NCBI GenBank assembly: GCA_946481695.1
Contig: CAMLON010000013.1
Coordinates: forward strand, 1 to 41,819
From: an uncultured Bartonella sp.
GTDB taxonomy: Bacteria; Pseudomonadota; Alphaproteobacteria; Rhizobiales; Rhizobiaceae
DNA: 41,819 nt
Direction: 5' to 3'
Numbering within the stretch: position 1 is the first letter of the stretch; each line of letters begins with the position of its first letter. A model generated the notes under the pieces. It did not search any database, was not told the DNA's origin, and saw nothing but the letters and a program-made list of their open reading frames with translations. Both the position numbers and the translations under genes were made by a program. This document shows positions 25,342-34,800 of the stretch, piece after piece.

Positions 25342-26149
25342 TATTGGCCAAGGCGTTTTCGCAATTTATCTGCCGGAAGGTGGGCACGAAAACCCGGCTC
25401 GCCGGGAGCAAAAATATGCGCTGTTTCAAGTTTACCGGTCATGACAGGTTCGCAACCGGTTTCGCGTACAAGTTCAGCCGCAATGTCCAACGCTTTTTCA
25501 TCGTCACTAGCGATCGGCATACCCACAGCTTTTATCCTTTTATTGAAACAATCTTCAATGACTGTGGCGTCAACCGCCGAAAAAGCACGCACAAGGCGCA
25601 CAGCCGGCACATATTTTTTTACCGTTTCGGCAATGCCATTTTTCTTTGCTTCGATTGAAAGAGGCTCTAAATCTCCTCCCCTCAAAGGCGGGTTTGTCGC
25701 ATCAATAACAATTTTTCCCTTCATTTCGGCGGCAAAATCTTTGCCGATCTGCGGCCAGGCTGAAAACGGCACTGCAACAAGGATAACATCACCAAATTGT
25801 GCCGCCTGGCGCGGTGTGCCAACTGAAGCTTTGTCTCCAAGCGGGTTTGTCAAGCGTCGCAACTCATCCGGATGGCGCGAAGAAAACATCACCGAATGGC
25901 CGGATTTGACGAGGAGGGTTGCAACGGTTCCGCCAAGCGAGCCGGCGCCAATGACCCCGATTTTAAGTTTTTTTCATCAGCTTCCGTTTTTGTTGCGGGG
26001 CTATCATTTATTGTTTCTGCTTTGGATGAATTTGAAGCTTTACCCGCCGAATTTTCGGTATTTTGTGAAAAAGCCTGCGACAGGGAAAAAATCTCCGCAA
26101 GAGACAGAGCCAAAGCCGATTTTAATATAAAACGACGATCAAGAGACAT
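25341..26149 (-). pseudogene. Frameshifted Tat-type NAD(P)-binding reductase (F420-reductase-like)
   Basis: One frame from 26149 encodes a signal region (MSLDRRFILKSALALSLAEI, twin Arg) and a Ser/Thr-rich linker. At a run of seven A (about 25968-25974) the frame is lost. Another frame resumes in register with KIGVIGAGSLGGTVATLLVK, a perfect Rossmann NAD(P)-binding motif, and continues to the stop at 25341 as an NADPH-dependent F420 reductase-like domain. One extra A would restore a single protein of about 269 residues. Sequencing error, phase-variable slippage or true decay cannot be told apart here. Confidence 0.8.
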
Positions 26150-26202
26150 GTTGAACCTTCTTGTCTTGAACCTTGTTGTCCAGCACGGGAAAATTTTCTT
26201 GC

Positions 26203-27114
26203 TCAAATCGGGAAAGCCTTATCAAGTCGGGCGAGATCGTCTTCATCAAGGCGAAGAGAAAGTGCGGCGCTGTTTTCACGGCAATGCGCGGGCGAACCTG
26301 ATTGGGGAATGGAAATGGTAAAATTATTTCTGATTGTCCAGCCGATTGCGATGGCCGCAGCAGTCATATGATGTTTTTGCGCAATGTCTTTTAACACCGC
26401 GTTTTGCAAAAGTGGTGTTTTGCCGGAACCAAGCGGTGAATAGGCCATAATCGGCATAGCGTTATTTTTTGACCAATCGAGAAGGCCACCTTCGATAGAG
26501 CGGTCGACAAGTGAATATTCCACCTGATTGGTTGCGCATTGGTCGCCTTTTTCGAGGCTGAAAAGATCATTCATGTCGGCAATCGAAAAATTGGAAACGC
26601 CCCAATCGACAATGGCACCTTCGCTTTTTAATTCTTCAAACGTATCAACCACAGTTTTGAGGTTTGAAATTCCGCCACGCCAATGCAAAAGATAAAGATC
26701 CATCTGTTTTAATCCCAAGCGTTGAAGGCTGTTTTTACAGGCATTGCGAATGTCTTCGGCTTTTGTTGCGTGCGACGGCATGACTTTTGAAACGATATAA
26801 GGTTTTGTTGCGGCCTTTTTGATGACACGGCCAACCATTTCTTCAGCTTTACCGGAGCTATAAAGCTCGGCGGTATCAATCAGATTCATGCCAAGATCAA
26901 GACCGGTTGCAAGCGCTTCCTCTTCTTGTTCGAGAGGTCGTTGACCGGCTGCAAGTGTCCATGTGCCCATGCCAAGCGTCGGGATCAACCGGCCGGTTTT
27001 AAGACGGATTGGAGGGTTTTTTATAGCTGTGGCTTGTGTTTTTGCCGAAATTGTCGGGCTAACCATTAAAGCTGCACCACAGGCGATAGCAAATTGTCGA
27101 CGTGTAATGTCCAT
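26203..27114 (-). CDS. Aldo/keto reductase with Tat signal
   Basis: The 303-residue TIM-barrel oxidoreductase carries an N-terminal twin-arginine signal (MDITRRQFAIACGAALMV). The AKR signature appears as GMNLIDTAELYSSGKAEEMV, with Asp, Tyr, Lys (IVSKVMP) and His (YLLHWRGG) forming the catalytic tetrad. It should reduce aldehydes or ketones with NADPH; export of such an enzyme is less usual. The start at 27114 has AGGAAAGG upstream; the longer frame from 27189 would bury the signal. It leads the operon with the NAD(P)-reductase and the Npt-like carrier. Confidence 0.9.
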   Translation of the reverse strand: MDITRRQFAIACGAALMVSPTISAKTQATAIKNPPIRLKTGRLIPTLGMGTWTLAAGQRPLEQEEEALATGLDLGMNLIDTAELYSSGKAEEMVGRVIKKAATKPYIVSKVMPSHATKAEDIRNACKNSLQRLGLKQMDLYLLHWRGGISNLKTVVDTFEELKSEGAIVDWGVSNFSIADMNDLFSLEKGDQCATNQVEYSLVDRSIEGGLLDWSKNNAMPIMAYSPLGSGKTPLLQNAVLKDIAQKHHMTAAAIAIGWTIRNNFTISIPQSGSPAHCRENSAALSLRLDEDDLARLDKAFPI

Positions 27115-27183
27115 TCTAGCGCCTTTCCTGTTTTTGTAGAGAGCAAGTATAGCCGAGCTTTCAAAAACGAAAAAGGCATTATT

Positions 27184-27219
27184 GTTCATTCATGAAATGA
27201 ATGAAAATCATCAATGAAC
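27184..27219. promoter_or_regulatory. Palindromic operator candidate before the aldo/keto reductase operon
   Basis: A perfect 9-bp inverted repeat (TTCATTCAT, 3 bp, ATGAATGAA) at 27185-27205 is followed by ATCAATGAAC. It lies 70 bp upstream of the reductase start. A related element begins GTTCATTCAT at 28916 before the MocR regulator gene, so it may be that regulator's site. Confidence 0.5.
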
Positions 27220-27427
27220 GCGCTCGAAACAGAATTTTTATCAGGCCACGCTTTAGAGGCCTCAAAAGCTTCTGGTGGCGTTACGAAGCCCATCGAAAAC
27301 AAGCCACTTTAACAAATGAAAGTCTCGAAATTCTGTTTAATTGCAGCGGCAATCAGAGCAAACAATAAGCGGAATAGATTTCTTTAAATAAATAAAAAAT
27401 GTAAGATATATTGAAATATAAAAGTAT

Positions 27428-28891
27428 TTATTTGGAAGAAACATATGGTCTGATGACCTGATTAAAATCCGAGATTATTTTATAGGCCTCTTCTTGGGTT
27501 TTCAAATTTGAAAAGGATAATATTAATCCGTGCAAATCTCTTCTTTCTATTTGCCGGTTTGAAATGCAACCAATTCCAAAATTTTCTTTCTGAGCGATTT
27601 TCATCAATTCCAGATCGTTACATTTAAAGCAATTTTTGAATAGCAATAATGTATTAAGTCCATGATTGAAATTTTTTACATGGACTATATCGGAAACATA
27701 TCTGTTCAATGCATTTTGCAAAAATATTTGTCTTTTTTTATAATTATTTCTCATCTTGTTCAGATGTTTGGCAAAATTACCAGAATCCATAAATTCGGAT
27801 AAAACAGATTGGGTTAAAATTGGAAATCCGTCTATCCATCTCTGATAAAATTTGGTTATTTTTAGAACCATATATTTTGGAACAATAAAATAACCTAGTC
27901 TTAGGTCAGGATTAATTAACTTACTGAAACTACCAATATAGATCATATTGGCGCTTCTATGATTATTGAGACTAGTGAGAGCCGGCAGCGGTTTGTTGTC
28001 ATATCTGAATTCGCTATCGTAATCATCTTCTAATATAAATGTACCGTTTTTCTCCGACCAATCTAATAAGGTGTTTCGGTTATCATCTCCAAGGACGTAA
28101 CCGAGAGGGCTTTGATGATTGGCTGTGACGATAATAAATTTAACGTCAGGATGTTTTTTTAAAGCATCTGAAATTTGCATTCCGTTATGATCGACAGGAA
28201 CAGCGACAATTTGTGCACCCGAACTTTTAACAATATCCAAAGCGGGAGGAAAACACGGGTCTTCTAAAAATACTTTATCCTTCGGTTCTCCAAGCGCTTG
28301 CATGAGCAAATTCAAGGCTCCGCGAAAGCCGCTACTGATGAAGACCTGATCGGGTTCGCAAATTATTCCACGGGACAGCCCGACGTAACGGGTAATGCTT
28401 TCTTTTAACTTTTTAAGCCCTGTTGAATGTGGATAAAATAACGAATTATGCGTTTCAGCAATCTTTCGCTTGAGAAGACCACTCCAGTATTTTGCGGGAA
28501 ATAAATCAATGGCCGGTAAACCGATCTGGAGCTTTTTGAAGGCCGTACCTTCGGCATAAATGGACCGATGTTTTACGGAATTGGCCGCAGTCTTCGTTTG
28601 TACGCTTTCATGGGGCAGGGAATGGTTCGCGACATATGTGCCGGCAGGCCCTCTGGAGACGAGATAACCATCGCCAACAAGGCGACTATATACGCTTTCT
28701 ACAGTATTTTTTCCAATCCCCAGTTCACGTGAAAGCGCCCTGATCGAGGGAACGCGCTGCCCTATTTGAAAAGTACCGCTATCGATTAATGCAATGATCT
28801 TTTGGTAAAGGCTATCACCAATTCCTGCGCGGGACAATTCAGGCGAATAGCGTGTGCCTGTTGATTTTACGTTTATAAGCCCGTTTGACAT
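27428..28891 (-). CDS. MocR/PdxR-type regulator (GntR HTH fused to aminotransferase domain)
   Basis: The protein of about 487 residues has an N-terminal GntR winged HTH (SLYQKIIALIDSGTFQIGQR, then VPSIRALSRELGIGKNTVES) joined by a linker to a fold-type I PLP aminotransferase domain. The PLP lysine is in GSFSKLINPDLRLGYF, and DDYDSEFRYD is the conserved Asp/Tyr segment. MocR proteins sense PLP, amino acids or amines and usually control a neighbouring operon. The start is placed at 28891 because GAGGG lies 11 bp upstream; ATGs up to 28921 are in frame. GTTCATTCAT overlaps the upstream candidates. Confidence 0.9.
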   Translation of the reverse strand: MSNGLINVKSTGTRYSPELSRAGIGDSLYQKIIALIDSGTFQIGQRVPSIRALSRELGIGKNTVESVYSRLVGDGYLVSRGPAGTYVANHSLPHESVQTKTAANSVKHRSIYAEGTAFKKLQIGLPAIDLFPAKYWSGLLKRKIAETHNSLFYPHSTGLKKLKESITRYVGLSRGIICEPDQVFISSGFRGALNLLMQALGEPKDKVFLEDPCFPPALDIVKSSGAQIVAVPVDHNGMQISDALKKHPDVKFIIVTANHQSPLGYVLGDDNRNTLLDWSEKNGTFILEDDYDSEFRYDNKPLPALTSLNNHRSANMIYIGSFSKLINPDLRLGYFIVPKYMVLKITKFYQRWIDGFPILTQSVLSEFMDSGNFAKHLNKMRNNYKKRQIFLQNALNRYVSDIVHVKNFNHGLNTLLLFKNCFKCNDLELMKIAQKENFGIGCISNRQIERRDLHGLILSFSNLKTQEEAYKIISDFNQVIRPYVSSK

Positions 28892-28915
28892 TCGTTTCAT
28901 CGCCCTCAGAAACAT

Positions 28916-28950
28916 GTTCATTCATAACAATCAATGACAGTAATCAATAG
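28916..28950. promoter_or_regulatory. Candidate MocR autoregulatory site
   Basis: GTTCATTCAT followed by AATCAATGA and ATCAAT resembles the palindromic element at 27184-27219 (10 identical bases, then most of the rest with a one-base shift). Its place just upstream of the preferred MocR start suits autoregulation. Confidence 0.4.
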
Positions 28951-29127
28951 ATATTTAGAATTGAATGGTCAAACCGGTGAGGAGTAGCTCGAAAACTTGA
29001 CATTCGCGAGAGCGGATTTTCTGCCCGACTTCGCCTTTAGTCTTGAATAAAAGATAATCATGACGAGAAGCCCCAAGGCCCATCACAATCCGGTTTTCCC
29101 TGCATTGGTTGAAGGAACAGGCATTCT

Positions 29128-29346
29128 TCAAGAGGCGGGTGTCATGAGTTTGAGAAATGGCAGAGGGGTTGGCGGGACAATGTCGTTTTGACAAAAAAGA
29201 ATGAATGCATCTTTGGTATTCTTGGCGTCTGGTTTTTCAAAAAATCGAAACATTTCTGATTGATAACCGGTAACGCCCGAAAAGAGTAACGCCGTAAAAA
29301 GTGCCACCAAAAAAATCATAAGAAACCGGCGTTTTTTATGCTTCAT
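29128..29346 (-). CDS. Small single-TM protein, unknown
   Basis: The 72-residue frame starts MKHKKRRFLMIFLVALFTAL: a basic N-terminus, one hydrophobic helix to about residue 26, then a polar tail. It resembles a membrane-anchored or secreted small protein. It follows the ATP-grasp gene on the same strand with a 127-bp gap. Upstream in-frame ATGs exist. No family is recognised and the reading is uncertain. Confidence 0.4.
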   Translation of the reverse strand: MKHKKRRFLMIFLVALFTALLFSGVTGYQSEMFRFFEKPDAKNTKDAFILFCQNDIVPPTPLPFLKLMTPAS

Positions 29347-29473
29347 TGCGGGTTCGGAATTATTCAGCGCAGCTTCAAACGCCATCAAGAGCACAGTCTA
29401 CCGCGTGTCAGAGTGAACTCTCCTATTCAAGCGATCATTCTTGGACCATAGGTTTTTGGGCCAAAGAAGTGGT

Positions 29474-30685
29474 TCATGCAGCAAAGAGCGCTCTTATTTT
29501 ATTCTCGATGATATCCAAAGTCGCCGCATCTTTTGCAACGGCAGTAATAATACCGGGGCAGTTGGCCAAGTCGGTCGTCAAAGGGATGGGACTATTGTCA
29601 CCGAAAAAAAGTTTTACGGTGGAAACACCCGGAATAGATTGGAAATCGCTCACCAAGCGCGCTGTATTGCTGACATGTCTATCCGGTTTTTCATTTATCA
29701 GAAAAATGATACGCCCATTTGTTCCAAGAATTGCGGGTTTTGCATTGAAGTTATCCGAGCATACAGAAACGGCCGTCTCGAGCAATCCGTTACTATAGCA
29801 CTCGTTGAACAAAAGCGGGGCAATGCCGCCGTGTAATCTCGCTCCGACTTCAACCATCACCGGACCTGTCTTTGTCCATATGAGTTCCATATGAGCCGGC
29901 CCATATTCGATAGCAACAGCTTTGATGCACTCGACAGCATAGGACAATAACGGCACATATGCCGCATTTGTCAGGTCCAGAACCTCCAGCGCTTCATAAA
30001 CAAAATGGCTGTTATTATGCGTTCCTTTTCTGTACCGGCATAAACTACAAACTTTTGTCACCCCTTTGAAGGAAACGAGATCAACGACATATTCATCGCC
30101 CGTCAGTCTTTCTTGCAGGAGAAATGACGTGTTTTTCTGGCCAACGGCATTTGTTCTATCCCAGTCGATTTCTTTGATGTGCTGCTTCACGTCATCAGGG
30201 TTTTCAAAAAACAGAACATCATCGGTTAAACAGGATTCGTTCGGTTTTAATACATATCCGGTTGGAGATGAAAATATAGGAAAATCCGTCATTTCCCGAG
30301 TAATCTCGATTGTCTTGATATGTTTTAATCCGTTGATTTTGAGGCGCTTCTGCATGTCAATCTTGCTACGGCGCCAATTTGTATGATGCACGTCATTGCC
30401 TGGAACGCCGAAATAATTGGCAAGCGCTTCTGTGCAGTAGACACCCGTTTCAGCGCCGCATAAGACCGCAAACACATCGTTAGAACCGAGCTTTTCTTTA
30501 ATTTCATCAGCCGAATATAAATTTTTGTCGAAAAAACCTTCACCGGTAAAACTATTCATAAATTTCGGGGGGAGATTTGGGGCAGACAATACGCAATAAC
30601 ACAAATATCCAAGTTTCGAGATTAACGGGGCATAAAGAGCGCCGGTTGACATTGGATCAACAATAATAACGCAATTCTTATTCAT
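29474..30685 (-). CDS. ATP-grasp ligase (amino-acid ligase-like)
   Basis: The 403-residue protein has a Rossmann-like N-terminal domain (NKNCVIIVDPMSTGALYAPL) and a full ATP-grasp module. FVLKPNESCLTDDV is a nucleotide-binding strand, YVVDLVSFKG lies in the middle, and the metal-binding end reads AHMELIWTKTGPVMVEVGAR, then LHGG. Proteins of this layout join a carboxylate to an amine, for example making dipeptides as BacD does. The start overlaps the MFS stop (ATGA), with GGGAG 8 bp upstream. Pairing with an exporter suggests that its product is secreted; the substrate is unknown. Confidence 0.85.
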   Translation of the reverse strand: MNKNCVIIVDPMSTGALYAPLISKLGYLCYCVLSAPNLPPKFMNSFTGEGFFDKNLYSADEIKEKLGSNDVFAVLCGAETGVYCTEALANYFGVPGNDVHHTNWRRSKIDMQKRLKINGLKHIKTIEITREMTDFPIFSSPTGYVLKPNESCLTDDVLFFENPDDVKQHIKEIDWDRTNAVGQKNTSFLLQERLTGDEYVVDLVSFKGVTKVCSLCRYRKGTHNNSHFVYEALEVLDLTNAAYVPLLSYAVECIKAVAIEYGPAHMELIWTKTGPVMVEVGARLHGGIAPLLFNECYSNGLLETAVSVCSDNFNAKPAILGTNGRIIFLINEKPDRHVSNTARLVSDFQSIPGVSTVKLFFGDNSPIPLTTDLANCPGIITAVAKDAATLDIIENKIRALFAA

Positions 30686-31842
30686 CTCGTTGCTCCCGAT
30701 GAACTTCTGACTAAGACTATCCAAACAAACATAACCAAGGCGACAGCCGGAAAAAGATATATCGCCGAATAAGCACCAAGAACGGCCTTACCCGTTAGAA
30801 TGCCAAAAAGCATCGGCCCGATGGACTGCGCTAAAGTGTACATCAGAGCGCTGAGGCTACTGACCTGATCGGCCTCATTATCATTGCTGGTCTTATCAAT
30901 GATGGTTTTACGTGCGTGAATGCGTATGGTGTTTATTGAAAAGCCGATAAATAAACATGCGACGATCGCCACATAGGGGTGCCAGGAGAGGGTAAAAATC
31001 AAATCCGCAAGAAGGAGCGTTATGGCCGGTATCAAAAACCGGAACCAGCCAAGGTTTACAAATGCTGCCGAGAAAGCGCCAAGTCCGGCTACGGCACTGC
31101 ATAAGCCAAAATATTCGCTGTTCAAATCTTTTATTTTTTGAAAAATGATCGGCGTAAGGACGTTGAATGCGCTGATATGGAGCCCCACCAAGGCAATAAC
31201 GATACAAAGATAAATCAGACTTCTGGCGAGAGGCTTTCCCGACAAATGTGCTGGTCGATTTGCTTCCCCGATTGTTGTTCCGGATTTTTCGGAAAAAATA
31301 AATCGTGCCGTTGCGCTGACGATAATGTCGAAAATGCATATTAGCGCGATCAGCTTATTATAATTCAGCACTAATAACAGATATCCACTTGCCATCGCTC
31401 CGAAAAAGGAACCGAGCTGAACAATTGTCTGCATAACCCGGGATGCCATTTGCGAGCTGATGTGGCCCTGAAGAACCAGCTTTGTGTTTGCCGCTTCCAA
31501 TACCGTCAGTGTCAGGAGGGAAAGATAGCCAATGCAAAGCGATGTGATGATAAAACCAATCCACGTGTCGGCAATAGAAAATAGGCTTTCCACCAATATC
31601 ACCCCGAATACAATTATTCTTCGAAGGTAGAGGCCGGCCAAACTGATTGATTTCTGCTCGTGACCTTGTGCCAATTTTTTCAAGACTAATGGAAATATTA
31701 CCCCTATCGAGAGTATGCAGCCAAGGAATAATGGTGAATTCGTAACCCGAAGCGAGTTCCAGATATTGGCAAGCAACAGCACCATATCGGAAAAATAGAG
31801 AAGGACGAGCAGAGAATAAAATCTGTAGGCATGTGGATTCAT
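30682..31842 (-). CDS. MFS transporter coupled to the ATP-grasp ligase
   Basis: The protein of about 386 residues has 10-12 hydrophobic helices, starting MNPHAYRFYSLLVLLYFSDM. It lacks a strong motif A but has MFS-like paired halves; MLFGILTGKAVLGAYSAIYL is near the end. Translation is coupled to the ATP-grasp gene, so export of that enzyme's product or import of its substrate is likely (compare BacE with BacD). A longer frame from 31950 is less likely. The substrate is unknown. Confidence 0.8.
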   Translation of the reverse strand: MNPHAYRFYSLLVLLYFSDMVLLLANIWNSLRVTNSPLFLGCILSIGVIFPLVLKKLAQGHEQKSISLAGLYLRRIIVFGVILVESLFSIADTWIGFIITSLCIGYLSLLTLTVLEAANTKLVLQGHISSQMASRVMQTIVQLGSFFGAMASGYLLLVLNYNKLIALICIFDIIVSATARFIFSEKSGTTIGEANRPAHLSGKPLARSLIYLCIVIALVGLHISAFNVLTPIIFQKIKDLNSEYFGLCSAVAGLGAFSAAFVNLGWFRFLIPAITLLLADLIFTLSWHPYVAIVACLFIGFSINTIRIHARKTIIDKTSNDNEADQVSSLSALMYTLAQSIGPMLFGILTGKAVLGAYSAIYLFPAVALVMFVWIVLVRSSSGATR

Positions 31843-32040
31843 AATTTCCATGACAGCGCTCGAGGTCAAAAAGACAAGAAACAGATTTTTACGTTTGTTC
31901 TGATGACATATCCCTACAATGCATTCTTCGCGTCCGAAACCGAAATACACATGTCACTATCAAATTGTCCCGATATGTCCCTATCGCAGTCAAAGGGTTT
32001 GCGACATTGTTTCGTTTCTGGAATTTTAGAACGGTGACGC

Positions 32041-32505
32041 ATGTTTGACTTTGGCAAATCGTTTCCGCAAAGGCGGTGCATATATTTTGCTAAAGGGGGC
32101 ATATATTTTGCTAAAGTCAGTTTAGCTATCAGCTATCTTTCGGCTGTGTTCGACCGTTTCGGTTTTTGGGGGCATATCGGTGAAACAGGTGTTTCATGGG
32201 GCTCGATGACCCAATTTTTTAAACATGTCTCAATACTGTGTCCTTGGGCTCCGGAAAACATGATTCCTGTTATTGGCTGGGTAGTCACAGTATTAGAGGC
32301 AGTCATCGCTTTATCATATATTATTAACGTAAAGAACAAACTCATTAACATTGCAAATATATTTTTATTAATATTATTTTTGCTAAGTATGTCTCTTTTT
32401 CAAAGTATAAAAATGATGATTAATTTCAATGTTGTAGTTTGTTTTTCACTTTCGTTATTAATATATTTTGCAGACTATAATGATAATAAGGAGAAGAGAA
32501 CATGA
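32041..32505 (+). CDS. DoxX-like small membrane protein
   Basis: The 154-residue protein has four hydrophobic helices. ISYLSAVFDRFGFWGHIGET and the WVVTVLEAVIALSYII helix fit the DoxX/DoxD-like family, linked to thiol and oxidative-stress handling. Near the N-terminus a 7-residue in-frame tandem duplication gives IYFAKGG-IYFAK. The last codons overlap the next gene (ATGA). The start is uncertain because the 5' end was altered by the duplication. Confidence 0.7.
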   Translation: MFDFGKSFPQRRCIYFAKGGIYFAKVSLAISYLSAVFDRFGFWGHIGETGVSWGSMTQFFKHVSILCPWAPENMIPVIGWVVTVLEAVIALSYIINVKNKLINIANIFLLILFLLSMSLFQSIKMMINFNVVVCFSLSLLIYFADYNDNKEKRT

Positions 32506-32933
32506 AAAATCTCAGACTGAAATATTTTGACTTGTCACCCGAGCTCATGAGTGGTTTTAGAGCCGTGAAAGTCGCCCTTGAGAAAAGCGTTGTCGAACAA
32601 AAGCTGATTGAATTGGTCTATCTTAGAGTTTCTCAAATCAATGGATGCGCATATTGCCTTAATCTTCATACAAATTCCCTGCTAAAAGGTGGCGAAACGC
32701 AGCGCCGCATAGCTGAAGTGGCCGGATGGCGTGTGAGTGACCAATTTTCTGAAAAAGAACAAGCAGCACTGAACTGGGCCGAGCAGTTAACAAACATATC
32801 GACAAGCCATGCCGATGATGAGGCATTCGAAGCATTAAAAAAGATCTTTAATGACAAAGAAATATCGGACCTTACATTTGCGATATCGCTGATGAATGGA
32901 ATGAACAGACTTGCCATTTCTATGCGGCAGTGA
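32502..32933 (+). CDS. AhpD-like carboxymuconolactone decarboxylase family protein
   Basis: The 143-residue helical protein carries the peroxidase-type motif: GCAYCLNLHTNSLLKGG with Cys49, Cys52 and His56. This CxxC-x3-H marks AhpD-like alkylhydroperoxidases rather than true decarboxylases. The C-terminal half (FSEKEQAALNWAEQLT) is typical. It overlaps and should be co-translated with the DoxX-like gene; this pair is a known combination in proteobacteria and points to defence against peroxides or electrophiles. Confidence 0.9.
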   Translation: MKNLRLKYFDLSPELMSGFRAVKVALEKSVVEQKLIELVYLRVSQINGCAYCLNLHTNSLLKGGETQRRIAEVAGWRVSDQFSEKEQAALNWAEQLTNISTSHADDEAFEALKKIFNDKEISDLTFAISLMNGMNRLAISMRQ

Positions 32934-33640
32934 GGCGTATTACCGGCAATATCGAACAGTTGAATTAAGTAAGACGTAAGTTATTTATAGGTCAAAGATG
33001 GGGCAAAGGTCATTTCTTTTTTAATGCTTTAAGTGCATAACCGGATAGAGATAATATCTATCTTGAAAAAGAAATGACCAAAACTCAAGAACAAAACCTG
33101 TAAAAATGGTTCATAAAATTCTTTAAATTTTTTATTAAATTATTGTTATGAATTCTTAAAAAATTGTTTCATGGTGTCAAGACGATAATATTTTTCAGAA
33201 ATTGTTTGTTTTTATTTTTCGGATTTTGGTATCGCAAGCTTTATTCGTTTTCGCACTTGATAGTTTATTTTTAAGTCCTGTTCCGATTCATAGAAAATCT
33301 ATTCTTATGTAATTGATCAATATAAAAACGACATCGTAGCCAAAACGGATGCGTCTGATCTAATAATGATTATTCATTACGAAAAATATATTAAAAAATC
33401 TAATACCTTTACGTGAAAAACTATAGGTAAATTATATAAAATTACATATATATTAAATCATGCGTTTTATAAACATGATAATAAACAAGGAATAGTTGGA
33501 AGTTCATATTTATCTACACGAGTGATGAGAAAACCTATTGGGTTTAATTAGTCAGGAAGTTCTTTGGTTATGGGGGGGTGGACATATTCACAGTTTAACA
33601 TATTCAATTCGTTTCCTTTACCATTCATTGCTTTTCATAA
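32934..33640. other. Very AT-rich stretch without genes
   Basis: Roughly 700 bp have much lower GC than the surroundings and no supported gene. It precedes a decayed haemagglutinin gene and may contain further unreadable parts of it. This looks like horizontally acquired, degrading DNA. Confidence 0.45.
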
Positions 33641-34303
33641 CTGAATGGAGATGCTGCAATCTGCGTTCGGAATCAAAAAAATGGTAACCTCAATATTCGG
33701 CCCAATATGCTTATCAGCATGCTGGTGATGTTAGTGGCCCGGTATACTTCCAATTTTTCCCCACAACCGGTTCGTTTGTTCCTGAAATGATGGTTTATGT
33801 TTATCAAAAAATACTTGAAAATGAATTTTGGGGTATGACAAAATCGGGTGCCGCTATGATAGATTATGCTGAACGATAGGACTTGCAAGGTCTAGAAATT
33901 TATGGGCATAGTCGAGGTTCAATGACATGGTTTAATGCAATGGCAGCACCTGATAAACGTGGAGAGACAGGCGTTTTATCCAATACTGATGTTCATTATT
34001 ATGGACCTGCTGCCAATGCGTGAAAAAACAGCAGATCTATTAAATAAATTAAGTAATGGAAACAAATATAGTGTTGAGCTGCAACGTCATAAGTATGATT
34101 TTGTCGGTGGGCTCATTGGTGGCAATCCTGCAACAATGTATGAGGCACCCGGAGGTTATAACCAATTAAAAGCAATTGGCGGTATATTTGGTTTTGATGG
34201 CAAAAACTACTCTGTTCATAGTTGTTATGGCCTTGGAAAGGATGGTTGTGGGGCTACTTATGGTTATGCAAAATCTAAAATTATCAAAGCTCAAGGACGC
34301 TAG
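33640..34303 (+). pseudogene. Filamentous haemagglutinin/CdiA-type C-terminal remnant with alpha/beta-hydrolase motif
   Basis: Three frames together read as one protein: DAAICVRNQKNGNLNIRP, shift near 33706, QYAYQHAGDVSGPVYFQFFP, then a TAG at 33877, LEIYGHSRGSMTWFNAM, a stop/shift at about 34021, and EKTADLLNKLSNG, HDFVGG-like HKYDFVGGLIGGNPATMYEA, SVHSCYG. The serine-hydrolase elbow GHSRGS and the ending HSCYG are typical of C-terminal domains of two-partner-secreted filamentous haemagglutinins as I recall them. With one stop and at least two shifts it is not expressed whole. Confidence 0.7.
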
Positions 34304-34324
34304 TTTTTAAATGTGGAAACAAAG

Positions 34325-34678
34325 ATGAAGAAAAAAATTGTTCTATTACTGTGCTTGTCTTCATTAAGTGTTTTTAGTGGTTGTGGTACTGTGTTTGAGC
34401 CTGGTTATGTAGCTGACGCTCCACCATCTGCTGGTCAATGGTTTCAAAAGCCAGGCGCAACACCGGAAGAAATATCTGAAGCATATGACAAATGTGAAAA
34501 ACGCTATCCAGATGATATAAAGCTCGACCCAAATGTTGGACAGAATATCATTTTTAAACGAATATTTTGTATGGAAGATCAAGGATATTTGCCTAAGGAT
34601 GGAACCAGAGCGATAAAGTCTTGTAGAAACTTTCATAATCCAAAAGTTCCCATTTGTGAGGCGAGAGGCGCTTATTAA
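34325..34678 (+). CDS. Small lipoprotein, possible immunity protein
   Basis: The 117-residue protein has a lipoprotein signal (MKKKIVLLLCLSSLSVFSGC, lipobox FSGC) and a compact domain with four further Cys (CEKRYPDD, IFCMEDQGYL, SCRNF, ICEARGAY), probably forming disulfides in the periplasm. It follows the decayed haemagglutinin hydrolase tail by 21 bp, where immunity genes usually lie. No family is recognised with certainty, and immunity is only inferred from position. Confidence 0.7.
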   Translation: MKKKIVLLLCLSSLSVFSGCGTVFEPGYVADAPPSAGQWFQKPGATPEEISEAYDKCEKRYPDDIKLDPNVGQNIIFKRIFCMEDQGYLPKDGTRAIKSCRNFHNPKVPICEARGAY

Positions 34679-34728
34679 AAAAGTATAAATTGTATTTTAC
34701 AATTCGTATATTTTTTGAGGAAATTGAA

Positions 34729-34800
34729 ATGAAAAACAAAACAACCGCTGACCATTCAGTTAGGGATAAAGGTTGGCGGTTGTTTGGCATTGAGCGTTAA
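34729..34800 (+). CDS. Possible 23-residue peptide ORF
   Basis: GAGG lies 8 bp before an ATG opening MKNKTTADHSVRDKGWRLFG, then IER and a stop. The Shine-Dalgarno is good, but the stretch also holds the inverted repeat ACAACCGC/GCGGTTGT followed on the minus strand by a T-rich run. It may instead be a terminator or a gene relic. Confidence 0.2.
   Translation: MKNKTTADHSVRDKGWRLFGIER

Noticed and set aside
25321..26130. 269-residue plus-strand ORF over the NAD(P)-binding reductase
   Set aside because: The minus strand carries a recognisable Rossmann motif and operon spacing; the plus-strand frame has no family features.
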